Of a stretch of 64,000 nucleotides of DNA, positions 39,601-51,048 are shown piece by piece. This stretch comes from Mercenaria mercenaria. Taxonomy: Eukaryota; Mollusca; Bivalvia; Venerida; Veneridae. The position numbers and the translations under genes are program-made. The stretch covers positions 66,717,001 to 66,781,000 of the forward strand of contig NC_069366.1 of NCBI RefSeq assembly GCF_021730395.1, in the 5' to 3' direction. Positions within the stretch are counted from its first letter, which is position 1, and each line of letters opens with the position of its first letter. The notes beneath the pieces are model-generated. The model worked only from the letters and a program-made list of their open reading frames with translations. It was not told the origin of the DNA and searched no databases.

Positions 39601-42600
39601 ATCATACTTATAAATGTTTTACGTAAACCATCTTTTAAGAAAGGAATGACTAATTAGTTATAATGTATTATTAGGTATTAGACTCATATATATGTCTGTT
39701 CTTTTAGTGCTTGTATTTCAATTTTGGCTTAAAGGTATTATGTACATGTACTTCCTTTCTTTTTAAAACAAAAGCGCACACGCACGCACACACAATCAAG
39801 TAAGTATAAGCACACATTACTAAGTGTCACAAGAAATCAGAATGTCCTTTGGTTACAGATTTATCAAATGCAAAGAAACAACATACCCAAATATATAATT
39901 ATTAGTCCGAGACTTATGTATTTAAATGGATCAGCGGTATTATTCCAGTAAATAAGTCAATAATAAAGCAACAATGAATAAATAGCTGGTATAAAGATGG
40001 ACATTGTTCAACCTGGCGTGATTTTGGGGTACAGAGTAAAGTACAAGAGTACAAAATCATACAGATACAGGATTATTTAAACTTCAATATATATACAATT
40101 ACATATTGTTGTTTGTATCATGTACATGTATCTACAAACTCGTCTTACCTGAGGTTTAAATTAAGGCATCTCATAACGTGTGTCCTTTAATTACATTTCT
40201 TGATTAATTGCAAACAGATAGGGACGACGGTAACCAACAATCAAGGAAGTAAAAACAAATAATCAGGTATCATAAAACAAGAACGTAGTTCAACCGTAAC
40301 ATATGCGTAGGCCCAACCTGCTAGTGGTCTTGGGGCACCCCCATCCCCCCATCATCCACCCTCCTGAAATAATATTTGTCTAGAGTGTGTTGGAGTGTTC
40401 TTCGGCGTACTAGGGAAGAAACAGAAGGTTCGAAAACATCATTTCTAAAAATAAAGTGCTAAGATAATGTAAAGCGTTGATCCTAATGATTGAACAATCA
40501 CACAGTTATATCATGAACAAAACAAAAACGCAAAGATAAAAATAACAGCCATGTTTCAAGAATGCATTCACACTGAATGGATATACGTATACAAATAATA
40601 CATACACAGTAAAACAATAAGACATGCAGAACAAAAATAAACTAATAAAAGGTTATAGTGAGACAACGCCATGGGACGTTCAGTGGCACAAACTGGTTAA
40701 CCTTTACCCTGCTAAATCTCTAAAGTGGACTGGTCTATCATTCAATTTGGGCAGTACCATTTATTATTTGAAGGGGTGTTCATTGAAAATTTACAGACTA
40801 AATAGCGAACAGTGCAGACCATGATTTTGCTCTGCACTGGTCTCAAAGGCAGAATTACTTGCCGCCAGCAGGCTTAAGGTTAATGTGTACAAAATCTGAC
40901 TCTGAATTCCTACTCTGTTTCAAAGTTATAAACTTACGTTTGATAAAACTTCTAATGTATCCTAGGTGGAAAAAAAGGGGTTTAATCATACTTGTTTAAA
41001 CTGTTTGTCTTGAACTGTAATGAGATTTTATCCTGACGTTCACTGTAAAATTCATTCTGAAAATATCCGTTTTCTAAAATTGTCTTATATCAAGGTCATT
41101 TTTGGAGACGATCCGATGAGCTAGTAAAATGGATTGTGTCTGAACTAAAGTTCTGAGCGATATGCTCGCCGCATTTTTTGATTATAAATTTTCTCGGGTA
41201 TTTCACACTCAAACAGCATAGGTTCGTGTTTTACGGAAGTCATCGTAACATCTGAACTATTTCGCAACAACTTATATCACGCAATAAAGATTATCTTTTT
41301 ATGTGTATAAAAGTGCAGTTTAAGTGCTGCACCGGAAAACAATGCCAATTTAGCTTAACATAATATGCGTGATACGTGCAGTAGGGTAAAAACTACCTAC
41401 ATGCCCTAAAACACAAAAATAAAACGTGTATCATGTAAAATGGCGATGCGCCGCCAAAACACTTGCAGAGAGTGAAGAAATGCCGAGAAGCGCATTTTAA
41501 CATACAAAGAGTATAAATGTAACTGTAGTAAAATAAAAAAAAGAACCTCATTTTCAACAAAACATTTGTGGAAAGTACTTTAAAACCATGAAATGTAATT
41601 TTGTTTTGTAAAACGTTTTCCATTAAGCCTCGATTTATATTAGAAACAGTATAAACACATTTAGATGATATCGTACAGTTATTATATCAATTATTCAATA
41701 CACATCATATTACTGTGTGCCTTCTTGAGATGAGTTACAAAAAAAACACCAACAAAACATGTAACAAACCTGGTAATGCCCGCATTTTTGTGCTATCCAA
41801 TCTCAATGCAAAGTTTTAACTATCAGCTGGAACCGTCCTACAAACAGTGACAGTATCAGAGCAGCGGACCTTTTTTTATATTTTCTATGTCCAACATGAC
41901 AAACACTACTACTCAAGTGTTTTTCATTTCTAACAAAGTGACCATAAGAGGGTTGTTGCACTTTTTCATTGCGGTTAATTGTTAAATGAAGACTAAATCG
42001 GGAGTATTCTTATGCATACAGCGTCTGTGTCATATATAAAAAATAAAGAACTGACAAGATAATACGTGCTGTTGGTCAACTTTAAAGTCAAAAGAATACA
42101 TAAAAAAATATGTATATTTATGACACACTGTCCGAACAATTGTATGAATTTAAGGTGACAATGACATGCATTTTCGCTTAAGACTTATTAGAAAAGTTCG
42201 TGGAATTTTCATTTTATTTATACATGTACTTAATCTCCGACTTATTCAAGAAACAGAAAAAGGTCATGTCAACGCATACAAAAAATGTAATTCAGTACCC
42301 CTTTGCGATTATACGTAATTGATATTCTACCAAAGTCTGACGAAAAAGAACGAGAAACTACGACCGACAAAATGCCCGTCAGCCGTGTTTAAAATATATA
42401 ATATCACGAAATTATATGACAAATCATACAGTAAAAAAGCTAACCGTCTTGTTATATTGATATTAGAAAACTCAAAACGAAAATTGGTATATTATTCAAC
42501 AAGTTTATGTTATATTTCAACAATGTGTACGCAAGTCAAATAAGCAAATCATTCATTTGGGAAAAAGTAAAAAAAAAGGTGCAGTATAACGAAACAAGTC

Positions 42601-45600
42601 ATACGATATTAATAATCGTGAAAAAAATCCAATCCCGCCCCAATACCATTGATATCAATAATATGCTGATAAAATGCTTATATCTGAACATTCATTGTAC
42701 AACAAAGTCGTTAAGGCAAGAGAAATATATAACCGTTAGATGTTTCATAGTCTAATACATGCTGCATATTTGGGAATAGAATAAAAACAACAGATTAAAG
42801 GGCCATGCTGAATAGCTTACAGCTGCCCTGGAATGAAGACCTCATTTTAACTCGCCTGCTCAAAAATTATATGGACCAAGACTCAGATGGCAACTATACC
42901 ATTGGTCATATCCACGACTATGCACAGAAACAGTCAACATTTACAGTCCAGAGTTTTCAGGAGTCTCCAAAACTTACTTCACAACCTGTGGTCAAGTATT
43001 TTGTTCTACAGAAACCATATACTTAAGTACAAAAACAAGTCTAAATGTCAAATAGGAAGCAAGAGGTTTTCAAAAAAAAAAAATACAAATTGACCAGTCT
43101 GTATATAACAATAGAACATACATTATATAAAGTAACGTATAAATAGGTTATTTGTTATATGTCCGAATACTGATATTTTTTTACAACTAAGTTCATAATA
43201 AATTTGACCTATATTCAAATCTAAAAAAAAATGAACAACTGCTTCGTAATATGTTCGTAAATATAAAATTAGAGTTTTAAGTGTAAATGTAGCTGAACGC
43301 ATACAAGACTTTCCTAAGAAATCGTATGCGGAGGATTACATAATTTGTCGATTTTCGTTACGGGACGATTGGTCTCGTTTGAGGTTATTTTTTGAAAATA
43401 ATTTTAAATGACATGAAAAATTGCCGATGCACGCAAAGTACTTATTTGACAATCAGGGGCCGGTTGTTCGAAACTTTAACCGGCTGTTAACATAACCGCC
43501 TGTTAAATTTTGATTCAAAATACTAGACTTGGTGAGAAACACTAGTATGATGTTTTGATTTTATTGTAAAGATTTTTCATTGTTCTTAATTCTTACCTTA
43601 TACATTTGATTTTCAAAGTTGTCTGAAATGCCGAAAAATAACTCTAAAAGTTAATCGACCGTTAGCTTAATCGCCAGTTAAAGTTTCGAACAACTGGGCC
43701 CTGGTTTAAAAAAAACGAGTATGGTGATAATTGTGTGATATATGACACAGCCTCTCTATATAATGTAACTTGAGTCACACACTATGGTATAAGTGCCTCT
43801 CAAAGCTTTGCTGACTGAAGCTGTATGTATCATAATCAGCTGGTCGGAAATAGGTCAAGCTTTTTGTCTTGTGAAACTGAGAACAGTGATTTGCAATACT
43901 AGGTTAGATTCAGGATCGCCGAATTAAGACATGCATGATAAGTGTGTGTTTTATACGTCACAATGTATTTTGCAAGTAAGTAAATAACATGCATGCAAGG
44001 CCCTTTAGTGCATGATTATTACCTTTAAAATTTTAAAATCACAAATATAATATTATGCTCCCAGGAAGTAGTTTGGAAATTGAATATGAACGAAATGAAA
44101 ACAGTTAATTTCAAGATACAGAAAACTGCACCAGTCCTATGGTAATGTTACTAGGTGTCTACTGATATTTCAAAACCGTCGAAATCATTGTTGTCACGTA
44201 CAGTCTTGTGTGTTAACAATGACCTTCACATGTTATCAGCAGGACAGATTTTCCTATCCTTTATGAAATATTTGGTCATATTCGTGTTAGATTACATGGC
44301 GTTTTATCAGTCCTTATATTTCTGCTTAATGGCACCGCTAGGTACTAGCATGTTTGCATACACCGCTCAAAATATTTCACAAGCAGTTGCATCTCTATCT
44401 TCTTCAAATAGTTAGAGTGGGACGAGATAGAATTCTTTGCTTTCCAATACGAGGGCACACCCACAGCTGTCAATAAAGGTGATAAATGTGTATAGACTAC
44501 CAGTTATTACAAACCAGTTTTAACTCGTACCACATCTTCGTTCACTTAAATATCATTTCGGTCGTTTCGGTGTTCTTGGTGTTTTCTGTCCGTTGTCACA
44601 CCTGAACGTGTTTTGTGATGAGCTTTCCTGTTGCTAATACTTTTCCTGCTTTTATATCTATAGACAAACAACTTACTGCCTTAACTGTTATATTCTTGTG
44701 TCCATATCTAAGATTTGCTGCCAATTCTGTTGTTTTCTGATGTTTATCGACAAGTCTATTGCCATTTCCGTTCTATTATGGTATTTATCGACACATTCTG
44801 TTGCCATTTTTGTTCTTTTCAGATGTTTATTGACTCATTCTGCTGCAATTTCTGTTCTTTTCTGATGTTTATCGACACATTCTCCTGTCATTTCTGTTGT
44901 TTTCTGATGTTTATCAACACATTCTGCTGTCATTTCTGTTGGTTTTCTGAAGTTTATCAACACATTCTGCTGTCATTTCTGTTGTTTTTCTGATGTTTAT
45001 CAACACATTCTGCTGTCATTTGTTGTTTTTCTGATGTTTATCAACACATTCTGCTGTCATTTCTGTTGTTTTCTGATGTTTATCAACACATTCTGCTGTC
45101 ATTTGTTGTTTTTCTGATGTTTATCAACACATTCTGCTGTCATTTCTGTTGTTTTTCTGATGTTTATCAACACATTCTGCTGTCATTTGTTGTTTTTCTG
45201 ATGTTTATCAACACATTCTCCTGTCATTTCTGTTGTTTTCTGATGTTTATCAACACATTCTGCTGCCATTTCCGTCTTTTCAATGTATCAACTCTGAAAG
45301 AATAAGATTTAACATATCAAAAATGTTTTACTTGATTTGCACACGAAAGGAAAATACGAGTCGTAATCACGAAAAATACGCTGTTACTACATAATCCCTT
45401 TTTATAAATTATAAAACATAAGCACTGAGAAAGGTAACGTTACCTGCCTTGATCTTTGGTTTGAAAACGTTTTTTCCGCAAGATGTTTCTGATAAAATAC
45501 ATTGTTGTTTAAAAAAGGACGCGATGCATGCACAAACACCAATCAAAAATAGGTGTTGTTGTGTTACTTTAAAATGCGTAGTATAACCGAACGTCGGATC

Positions 45601-48600
45601 TATATTTTAACCTTTAGCCTGATGTGGGCAAGTGATTCGGCCTATGCGACCAGTGTAGACCAATATCAACCCGCACTTCCTTTCAGGCTGATCATGGTCT
45701 GCACTGTTTGCTATTCAGTTAGTAAATTTTTATCGAGCACCCCTTCAAATAATAAACGGTACTGTCCAAATTGATAGACCAGTCCATATTAGAAATTTAG
45801 CAGGCTAAAAGTTGAGACGCAGTAATATGTATATAAGTTACTGTTCCGTCTGTATTGCTCAGCGGGTAGCAATAAAAAGGACAGTAACCTACCTTTTGTA
45901 ATATCACTTTTAGTGACAGCTAACTACGATTTTATACCCCTAAATAAAGGGCTTTTGTGCACATTTTAAACTAGGGTATGTAATATATGTTGTACACTGA
46001 TGAGACTGAAATAAAGAATATCATACAGAGTATTGGGCTGCTTTTGTTTTTAAAGCAAACGCGTTTCAAAGTATTTAACTAAAATTAAATCACGAAATTC
46101 ACAAAGGGAAAATCCACTTTTATAAGCCTTAAATGTATTATTTGTATGAACTATATTAACATATGTATTGGATTATACACGGTGACATAAGAATCAAATT
46201 TCTCTGAACCTAAAGTTAATTGAGCTCATTGTTTTATCTGTTTTTATCAACCAAGCTGTAAGAAAAAATAAGTGCAAAAAATGTTATGGTTACAACAATA
46301 CATGAAACAATAGGAGAGAATGTACTTCATGTGGACCTACATATAAGAACTTGCTACTATCTTCTGAGACCACATAGCATAGTTATTCATCGAAAAATGG
46401 CTTACTCGAAGAAACAGCTACGCCTCATATGACAATATTAACAAAACAGCAATGTATGAGCTTTATCAACATTATTATCATTACTTATTATAACACATTG
46501 TTTGCTGTATTATATGCCCAATAATCAGTTTTGGCAAATATAGAAATTAAAGCTACATACATTCTGATTGCTTATCATGTAGAATTAGTTCAATGCTTGG
46601 AGTCGAGCATGCAATGCAGTGTTAAACAGTTTTTTGGTTTTAACGTTATCTTCAGTAGAACTTCATGTATTTCAGAGGTTAAACCGTGTGTGAGTATTTT
46701 TCATCTAGCGCACTGAAGAACCAGGGAAGCCTAATTCCGTATCTTGCACTGTCCACCAATTAACATTAGGAACAGTATTCTTGAGGAATCGCCATACTGG
46801 TTACCGGTGGCGACTATATACAAGCTTACAACCAAACAACCAACCAGTGTTCCTGTATGATTCGGTATAAGACTTAATTTGCTTTTTGAAGCTTCAACAC
46901 ATGGACGAGAAAGAAGAAACTGAGGGCGATAAAAATAGTCTTACTAGTATTTTTACCTAGCCCGGGGCTCGGACTCGTGACATTTAGATAGGGCAATCAG
47001 GAATTTCCACAATGAGTATACAGTGTCGGCTACAAAATTGTGTAACACTAAAACAAACATGATTGTATGTACAGTTTAATCCTAATTAGGGTAATACGCT
47101 GTTTCAATTGGTTATCATTTGAAATAAATATAGAACAAACGGAAAGTAAGTCAACGATATGAATAGTAAACTTAGGAAACGCGATAAACGAGGTTACATG
47201 TTTGTTAACATAAGCTACATAAAGAAATACCAAGTATATATTGCAAATATACATACTGGATCACTTTTAATCAAAGTTTTGAAGGATGGAAAAAATTATA
47301 CTTTGATGGAAGCATTTAGTTTTAAGAAATTACATGTTCAACAAAATATGTACTCTTGCAATAACTCAAAATATCTGCATCTGATAAAGAATAAAGTGTT
47401 TATAATTGGCGATAGCAGGAAAGTGTAGCATTAAAAAAATCTTATCTTCTTATTTTTCTTAATTTTTATTTGGTCGGTAGCTTTGTACTTTTTTCCAGGA
47501 AAACATGTTTTAGGTCCATTTTCGAAAAAGTCCTATCATCTGAGGAATTCCCCATATTTTTATATGTTCAGTAGACTAAGATTTTACATGTTCATTTTTG
47601 TGTATGTGAATAAGATGTATTTTGGTGAAATTCAATATATATATTCTACAAAATAATATTGTAAGGTTCATAGATGGATGGCTCTCCGACCCCTATTATA
47701 CCATTTACGGGGATAATAAACGGGGTAACATTCAGGGTCTCAAAAAAATCTACACCAACGTCTCAAACACTGGCTGAAGCGGATTTGTATTATATACCAC
47801 TGAATGGACCCAAAGATCCCAAGAGACTGAAAAACGTTTCAAGCTTCCTTGTCTTGCAAACAAAACGTCAAGGTGATTTTCAGACACTAGTCAGAAACTC
47901 AAGTGGTTGCTGTAAGGTGTGGCATAGCTACGGTCGTCGTTAAAAGAAATGCTTATCCTACTTACAGACACCAAGTAGATATGTATGTTTAATTTTATAA
48001 ATTTGAGACAAATAATTGAACGAAAAAGCAAATATAGACGTATGGTATGATTTTTTTTCATAGAAGGAAGAAAACTTACAAAACCGCGATTTTTAAAAAA
48101 ATATTTTTGTTGTTTATATATATCAGTGTATAAGTACTGATATAGAGGAGAGGAATAGGGTTCAATACGTGCAATTATGACTGTATGTCACTTAAATGTA
48201 GCTATTCTGAAAACTGGTGAACACGCTCTATGTTGAAGTAAAGCATGGTTCAAGGCCGCGTTTTAAACGGTCACTGGCCCTTTGCAAGGAGGCAGCCTGC
48301 GTCATATGAAGAATATTTGCTTTTCAGAAGTGTTGTCATTTTTGTTGGCGATAGTTTAGGTATATTTGGTTAATATCTTTCAATGTGAAAATTTCTTTCT
48401 GAATTAATTGTTGACACATGGGAAGCGGACACTATTCGCTCAAGTTTTTTTCTCCCACGCAGAACATTTCCGACTATCCTTCGATGTGTCCGTGACCTTT
48501 TCCATATCTTCTCGATACGGAGTTATAAATGTTTAGCGATAGATAACAACTATTCATGACTTTACATACCCAAATCGTGGTAATCTTATTCGACCCAAAT

Positions 48601-49013
48601 ATACACATTCTCGCTTTATATGGACCCAGTCCCACATTTTCGGGAAGATTTATATGCATCTTAGTTTATACTTTCTGATGACATATTTTTTTCTGTACTA
48701 ATTTGCTAAAATTTATATTATGATGTACCTTACTCGATGTAAATGCATGAATACATATATGCATATTCTATATCATTGACTGACTTAAATCGAAGTAGTG
48801 TTCTTCACCTGTATATTCACATTCTGCTACTAAAAGTCATGCAACACGTTTCCTTTACTTTTGTCAATAAAAACATACCAAACTCTTAATGCACGTGAGA
48901 CTAAACCGATACCGATGCACAAATAACCTATCTATAGTTGTTTCCCATAGAACAGAAAGTGTTATGTCTGAACACTAACCTTCGTTGTCGGATACTGACG
49001 AGTTATCGCTCAT
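21674..49013 (-). CDS. HNF4: Hepatocyte nuclear factor 4 (HNF4, NR2A) nuclear receptor
   Basis: Inferred exons in transcript order: 49013-48980, 27379-27344, 26779-26611, 26263-26133, 25577-25462, 24073-23918, 23501-23261, 23017-22781, 22098-21674. Together 1545 nt, 514 aa, with phases consistent throughout. DNA-binding domain: finger 1 cysteines at about 55, 58, 72, 75, with P-box region [14 protein letters not shown]; finger 2 cysteines at 91, 97, 107, 110, followed by [14 protein letters not shown]. The ligand-binding domain runs over about 163-373, including [20 protein letters not shown] and the AF-2 helix [10 protein letters not shown] Ser/Pro/Asn-rich F domain of about 140 residues ends in KQEVA. 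Known family: homodimeric zinc-finger receptor that binds DR1 sites and fatty acids and controls gut, liver and lipid genes. Finger 1 has [10 protein letters not shown] where CAICGDRATG is usual. Exons 2-9 are near certain in identity; the distant start exon is less sure. Confidence 0.92.
22225..22390 (-). repeat. Possible decayed tRNA-derived SINE in HNF4 intron 8
   Basis: GGCGGGGTTCGAACTCGCAT resembles a B box in reverse orientation, and GCTACTCAGCAATAGACAAG could be a decayed A-box side. No body match to the other SINEs was found. Confidence 0.3.
23780..23890 (+). repeat. Decayed SINE family A fragment in HNF4 intron 6
   Basis: CAGTGGTTCTAGCC, CACGGTGGAAAT, CATCAAAGCTCGAAAG and TTATGACCTAAAC follow the order of the SINE A body at 9470-9580, with many differences. 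It is old and fragmentary. Confidence 0.35.
29248..29400. repeat. Foldback MITE with about 35 bp terminal inverted repeats (HNF4 intron 1)
   Basis: CTGCCTGTGTAAGACGGGG at the left end is matched by the inverted CTGTCTTACACAGGCAG at the right, and GGGACAGTGTGGAATGGAAA is mirrored by an inverted inner copy. The sequence to about 29640 (TTCTTGCCTATG to GTAGGCAAGAAAT) may be a second, outer inverted pair. Confidence 0.6.
30001..30101. repeat. Short tandem repeat around CACGATGGTGAAAGTCA
   Basis: Four to five units of about 20 bp: AAACTACGATGATGAAAGTC, AACACGATGGTGAAAGTCAC, ATCACGATGGTGAAATC and TCTACGATGGTGAAAGTC. Confidence 0.6.
31529..31741 (-). repeat. tRNA-derived SINE, family A, diverged copy
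   Basis: In reverse orientation it keeps CAGTCGCACCGACACGATTT, ACATGGCGACTTTCCCAAC, AAGTGATTTGAAGTCAACGG and the tRNA start (CGCCAACGGAGGCCCC). It has several small deletions relative to 9344-9613, so it is an older copy. Confidence 0.75.
31835..32055. repeat. Foldback MITE (HNF4 intron 1)
   Basis: AATATATCTCATTTAGTGAT with TTGTCGCTGAATAAATCATT on the left is mirrored by AATGATTTTATTCAAGAGCA and ATCACTTAAATGAGATATAT on the right. The arms are about 60-70 bp around a short centre. Flanks of the form GGTTATAATTAAG and CGATTCTAACACG suggest it extends slightly outward. Confidence 0.6.
33148..35761. mobile_element. Large palindromic element (about 0.7 kb arms) split by a pearl-like insertion
   Basis: Left arm about 33148-33842. 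The right arm is in two pieces: 33967-34060 (matching the inner end of the left arm) and 35147-35761 (matching the rest). Landmarks: CATGTGACCAGCCAGGAACA on the left against GTGTTCCTGGCTGGTCACAT on the right, and GTTACGAAATGGTCTCAGAT mirrored near 35170. The outer ends are a G run and a 25-base C run (35737-35761). The right arm is interrupted exactly by the pearl-like unit. It lies in HNF4 intron 1; no coding capacity seen. Confidence 0.8.
34061..35146 (+). mobile_element. Pearl-like non-autonomous element (Helentron type), copy 2
   Basis: About five units of roughly 155-165 bp, each with CCATAACTCT, AAGTTCATATCATGATAA and CACAAGGTGAAAATGTGCAT-type sequence. A GACGGACG-type run follows near 35075-35105, then a 3' hairpin CCACCA-CTCA-TGGTGG. 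It has the same build as the element at 18769-19983 but a different sequence family. It sits inside the right arm of the palindromic element. Confidence 0.75.
36613..36672. repeat. Compound microsatellite (GAT)n(AAT)n
   Basis: A run of GAT trinucleotides passes into AAT trinucleotides and then mixed GATAAT units. A similar but shorter CAA/CTA/CTG stretch lies at about 28466-28500. Confidence 0.85.
36968..37209. repeat. Foldback MITE, family F, copy 2
   Basis: Begins TGAGCCGCGTCATGTGAAAA and ends with an inverted TTTTCTCATGGTTCGGCTCA. It carries the same GACCAGCATGGATCCAGACC arms as copies 1 and 3 but with more end substitutions. It lies in HNF4 intron 1. Confidence 0.85.
38236..38640 (-). 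repeat. Two tandem units each holding a tRNA-like sequence between short inverted ends
   Basis: Units start at about 38238 and 38490 (252 bp apart). Each begins ATGTCACAGGG and GAGAAAAATGT, ends ACATTTTCTCCCC...TGACAT, and holds on the minus strand a tRNA-like core with A box TAGCTCAGTCGGTAGAGC and B box GGGTTCGAGT. The T arm is good; the anticodon arm does not form a proper 5 bp stem with a 7 nt loop. I therefore call these tRNA-derived repeats, not working tRNA genes. Confidence 0.65.
40688..40883. repeat. Non-autonomous repeat, family C, copy 2
   Basis: Starts GGTTAACCTTTACCCTGCTA and ends with the inverse CAGCAGGCTTAAGGTTAA. Inside are TGGACTGGTCTATCATTCAA, GCAGTACCATTTATTATTTG and GTGCAGACCATGATTTTGCT, shared with 45608-45815 and partly with 3428-3605. 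Confidence 0.7.
43455..43704. repeat. MITE with about 35 bp terminal inverted repeats
   Basis: The left end GGGCCGGTTGTTCGAAACTT is mirrored by AAGTTTCGAACAACTGGGCC at the right, with paired TTAACCGGCTGTTAA and TTAATCGCCAGTTAA inside. The length of about 250 bp and the non-coding centre fit a MITE. Superfamily not determined. Confidence 0.8.
44735..45280 (+). repeat. Minisatellite of about 40-43 bp units
   Basis: About 12 units of the form TTTCTGATGTTTATCAACAC then ATTCTGCTGTCATTTCTGTT. Some units lack a few bases, giving 39-40 bp. Long open frames through it reflect the repeat and not a protein. The left units are more diverged than the right ones. It lies in HNF4 intron 1. Confidence 0.85.
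45608..45815. repeat. Non-autonomous repeat, family C, copy 3
   Basis: Starts AACCTTTAGCCTGATGTGGG and ends with the inverse AGCAGGCTAAAAGTT. It shares GTACTGTCCAAATTGATAGA and GATCATGGTCTGCACTG with the other copies, in opposite orientation to 40688-40883. Confidence 0.65.
46690..46850 (+). repeat. tRNA-derived SINE, family B, 3' part
   Basis: The tail GGTTACCGGTGGCGACTATA, TACAAGCTTACAACCAAACA matches the tail of the copy at 838-1117; CTTGAGGAATCGCCATACTG precedes it. The tRNA head is absent or unrecognisable. Confidence 0.45.
48980..49013 (-). CDS. HNF4: Probable first coding exon of HNF4
   Basis: This short stretch encodes [11 protein letters not shown] plus one base, then a GAAG/GTTAGT-type donor. 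The phase (1) fits the 36 nt exon at 27379-27344, which encodes roughly [11 protein letters not shown], and that in turn fits the zinc-finger exon. The ATG has an A three bases upstream (CCAACATGAG). HNF4 genes often have alternative first exons from separate promoters, so other starts may lie within the 21.6 kb first intron. Choice of this exon is inference; no other candidate with a suitable phase was recognised. Confidence 0.6.
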
Positions 49014-50510
49014 GTTGGACTTCGGTCACTCGAGTTGGAAAATCCCAGTTCTATTTTATGCAGTCCAAACTCCAAATCACATTGCGTTAATATAATATAT
49101 GGCGTCCTTAGTTTTATCTCTAGTCGGTAATATATTCACTTGCATATGGGTATAAAACCATCCGCGATAGCTCCGTAACCGTTTGTATCGAGCAATTTTC
49201 CTTTGTTTAACTTTAATAAATCCATTAAAATATATTTCTTACAAGATGTATGAGGAAGAGGAAACGTTGATGTTCCAAAAGTTTTCACTAATATCGGTTA
49301 TGTTACAAAAAACTTAAACAGTAAAGGAATTTAACATTATTATCTCTGTTTTATTTTTTTACTGCTATTTCAGGTCATAAATGAGGACGTACTACATTTT
49401 TGTTTGAATGAATCACTGCTCAGTACGATGGGATTTCTTTAAGACCAGTTCATAGTATGTCATACGTATAGAGGGTATAGTTTGTTTCGGTGTTCACTTT
49501 TCCATCTTTTAGGCCACTCCATACTGATTTATAGTTCTTCGGAATTTTTTTCAAAGTCTAAAAGATTTTGTTACCTCAGTTTTGACTTTTTTGAGTGGCG
49601 GTTACATTTTTCATGGAGCGGGCAGGATAATTTGCATATTTTTTATACTGATCTTAACTCTTTTAATTGCTCGTTTCCAAATAATATATCACTATTATAT
49701 ATAATTGTTTTTACCGAATTCCATTTCCTTAGCAACGGGAGTAAATCTTCGCGCATGCGAACTCTACGTATGGCAAAAAGACATGACCGCACACTATAAA
49801 CGTCTGTTTTATAGTTTAGGTAGCAGAGTACACTTAGATGTGAAAATTTTGGGCACGGACGGTCTTACATGTAGCGAGACGCAATATTGCACTTCCCTTA
49901 TGAGCAGAATTAGAATGGAATGGTCATTTTATAAATTGCATTCATGTTTTGTGCTTTTAATTAATGGCAAGATCAGGATTCTCATACAAGAATAAAGAAA
50001 GTTATCAAAACGAAAGGTTTACACCATCCATGAAAAATAGCATGCCAAAAGCATCAATTTTGCACTTTTTGAACAGCCTGCAATGATCCCGCTGCAAGAA
50101 CAATGCCCAATTTTATTGCATTTCTCAATTAATAGTCCTTACTGAACGTCAGGACATAAACGGAATGGGGGCCCATCCAGGTCGTTATTTCATAAAATGG
50201 CGAAAATGTTCCTGAGTATCAATCAACAAGCACAGAACTCTTCCGTGATTTAAATTTTTCCGCGAAAAGGTGTCTCATTGATCATACAAAGCTACCAGCA
50301 GTTAGTTTTCCAACTGACATCAGAATTTTACATGTATCGGCTGTATAAATTTTCTAAAGAATTAATAATCATTATCTCTCACCTTAATTTACAGACATCC
50401 AAAATCACGAAGTTCTATTTATAACAAATATTGACGGGGGCCAAAATTCGAAGTGTACCCTGCTACCTTACAACCGCAAGACAAATGAAAACATATGTAG
50501 ATCTTTGCAA
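49014..50510. other. Upstream flank of the presumed HNF4 start exon
   Basis: Should hold the promoter used by exon 1. I see no clear TATA box at a convincing distance; the AT-rich stretch TAATATAATATATGG near 49088 is a weak candidate. No gene recognised. Confidence 0.35.
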
Positions 50511-50513
50511 ATG

Positions 50514-51048
50514 CTCAAAATCAAGGGACAGGACGTGAAGTGGTTGCACACTTGGTTCAAGAGAATGAAACGGTTGCAAACTTGTAAAATGGCGGATATT
50601 TTCTGAAATCATTCCGAGTTCGCTTTTTTTATCAGGTAAGTGGGTTTCTATGATATTTTGAACACTATGGATATGTGCATGCATTAGTTCTATGCCTACG
50701 TCACACTCGGTTTTGCATTTCAGCATCGTAGATATCGAATTCTCGAAGTTATTCAAATTTGTCATGTCCATGTTTTGATATTTGAATGACGCCGTTTCTA
50801 GCCGTTTTTTACAATCTAATAATCAAACTAGCCTGTTTTGGGGCCCTTAAACGAGATAAAACAACTAATTGTGAAGAGTTCTATAAACGTGTGGTTCTGC
50901 ATGTTTTAGGGATAGTGCTATACCCAAATAAATCCTGTTCAAGCTCTTTTTTGTTGCAAACTTGTACTTCAAGCAGTTTCTGACGCAAACTTTTCCTGGA
51001 AAATAGTGTCCAACTCTCGGAGAATATTTATTGTGCAACTGGTTGAAG
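50514..51048. repeat. Left arm of a large inverted repeat (pair with 53862-54392)
   Basis: Reverse-complement match to the right arm over about 530 bp with scattered differences: for example CAAACTAGCCTGTTTTGGGG, GTGAAGAGTTCTATAAACGT and GACGCAAACTTTT. On the minus strand it holds an open frame ending in ETHLPDKKSELGMISENIRH-like residues. I do not recognise the protein. The two arms plus a 2.8 kb spacer could be a transposable element or an inverted duplication. Confidence 0.75.

Larger units (their letters stand above)
27380..48979 (-). other. HNF4 intron 1 (21.6 kb) by inference
   Basis: Bounded by the exon 1 donor and the exon 2 acceptor. Contains foldback elements, a palindromic element with a nested pearl-like copy, SINEs, MITEs, minisatellites and microsatellites listed separately. 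Outside those, the AT-rich stretches (for example 39.0-40.6, 41.0-43.4, 47.0-48.9 kb) hold only short open frames with no family I recognise. Confidence 0.55.

Noticed and set aside
42805-43026. 73-codon frame [15 protein letters not shown]...
   Set aside because: No homologue recognised; overlapping open frames in other phases are equally long.
44155-44415. 86-codon frame with hydrophobic stretches
   Set aside because: No family recognised and no supporting signals; likely chance.
44715-45305. Two hydrophobic open frames that look like a membrane protein
   Set aside because: They are translations of a 40-43 bp minisatellite.
47674-47943. 89-codon frame starting [13 protein letters not shown]
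   Set aside because: Fairly protein-like in composition but no recognised family, no convincing splice or promoter signals, and it lies in an AT-rich intron; not enough to call a gene.
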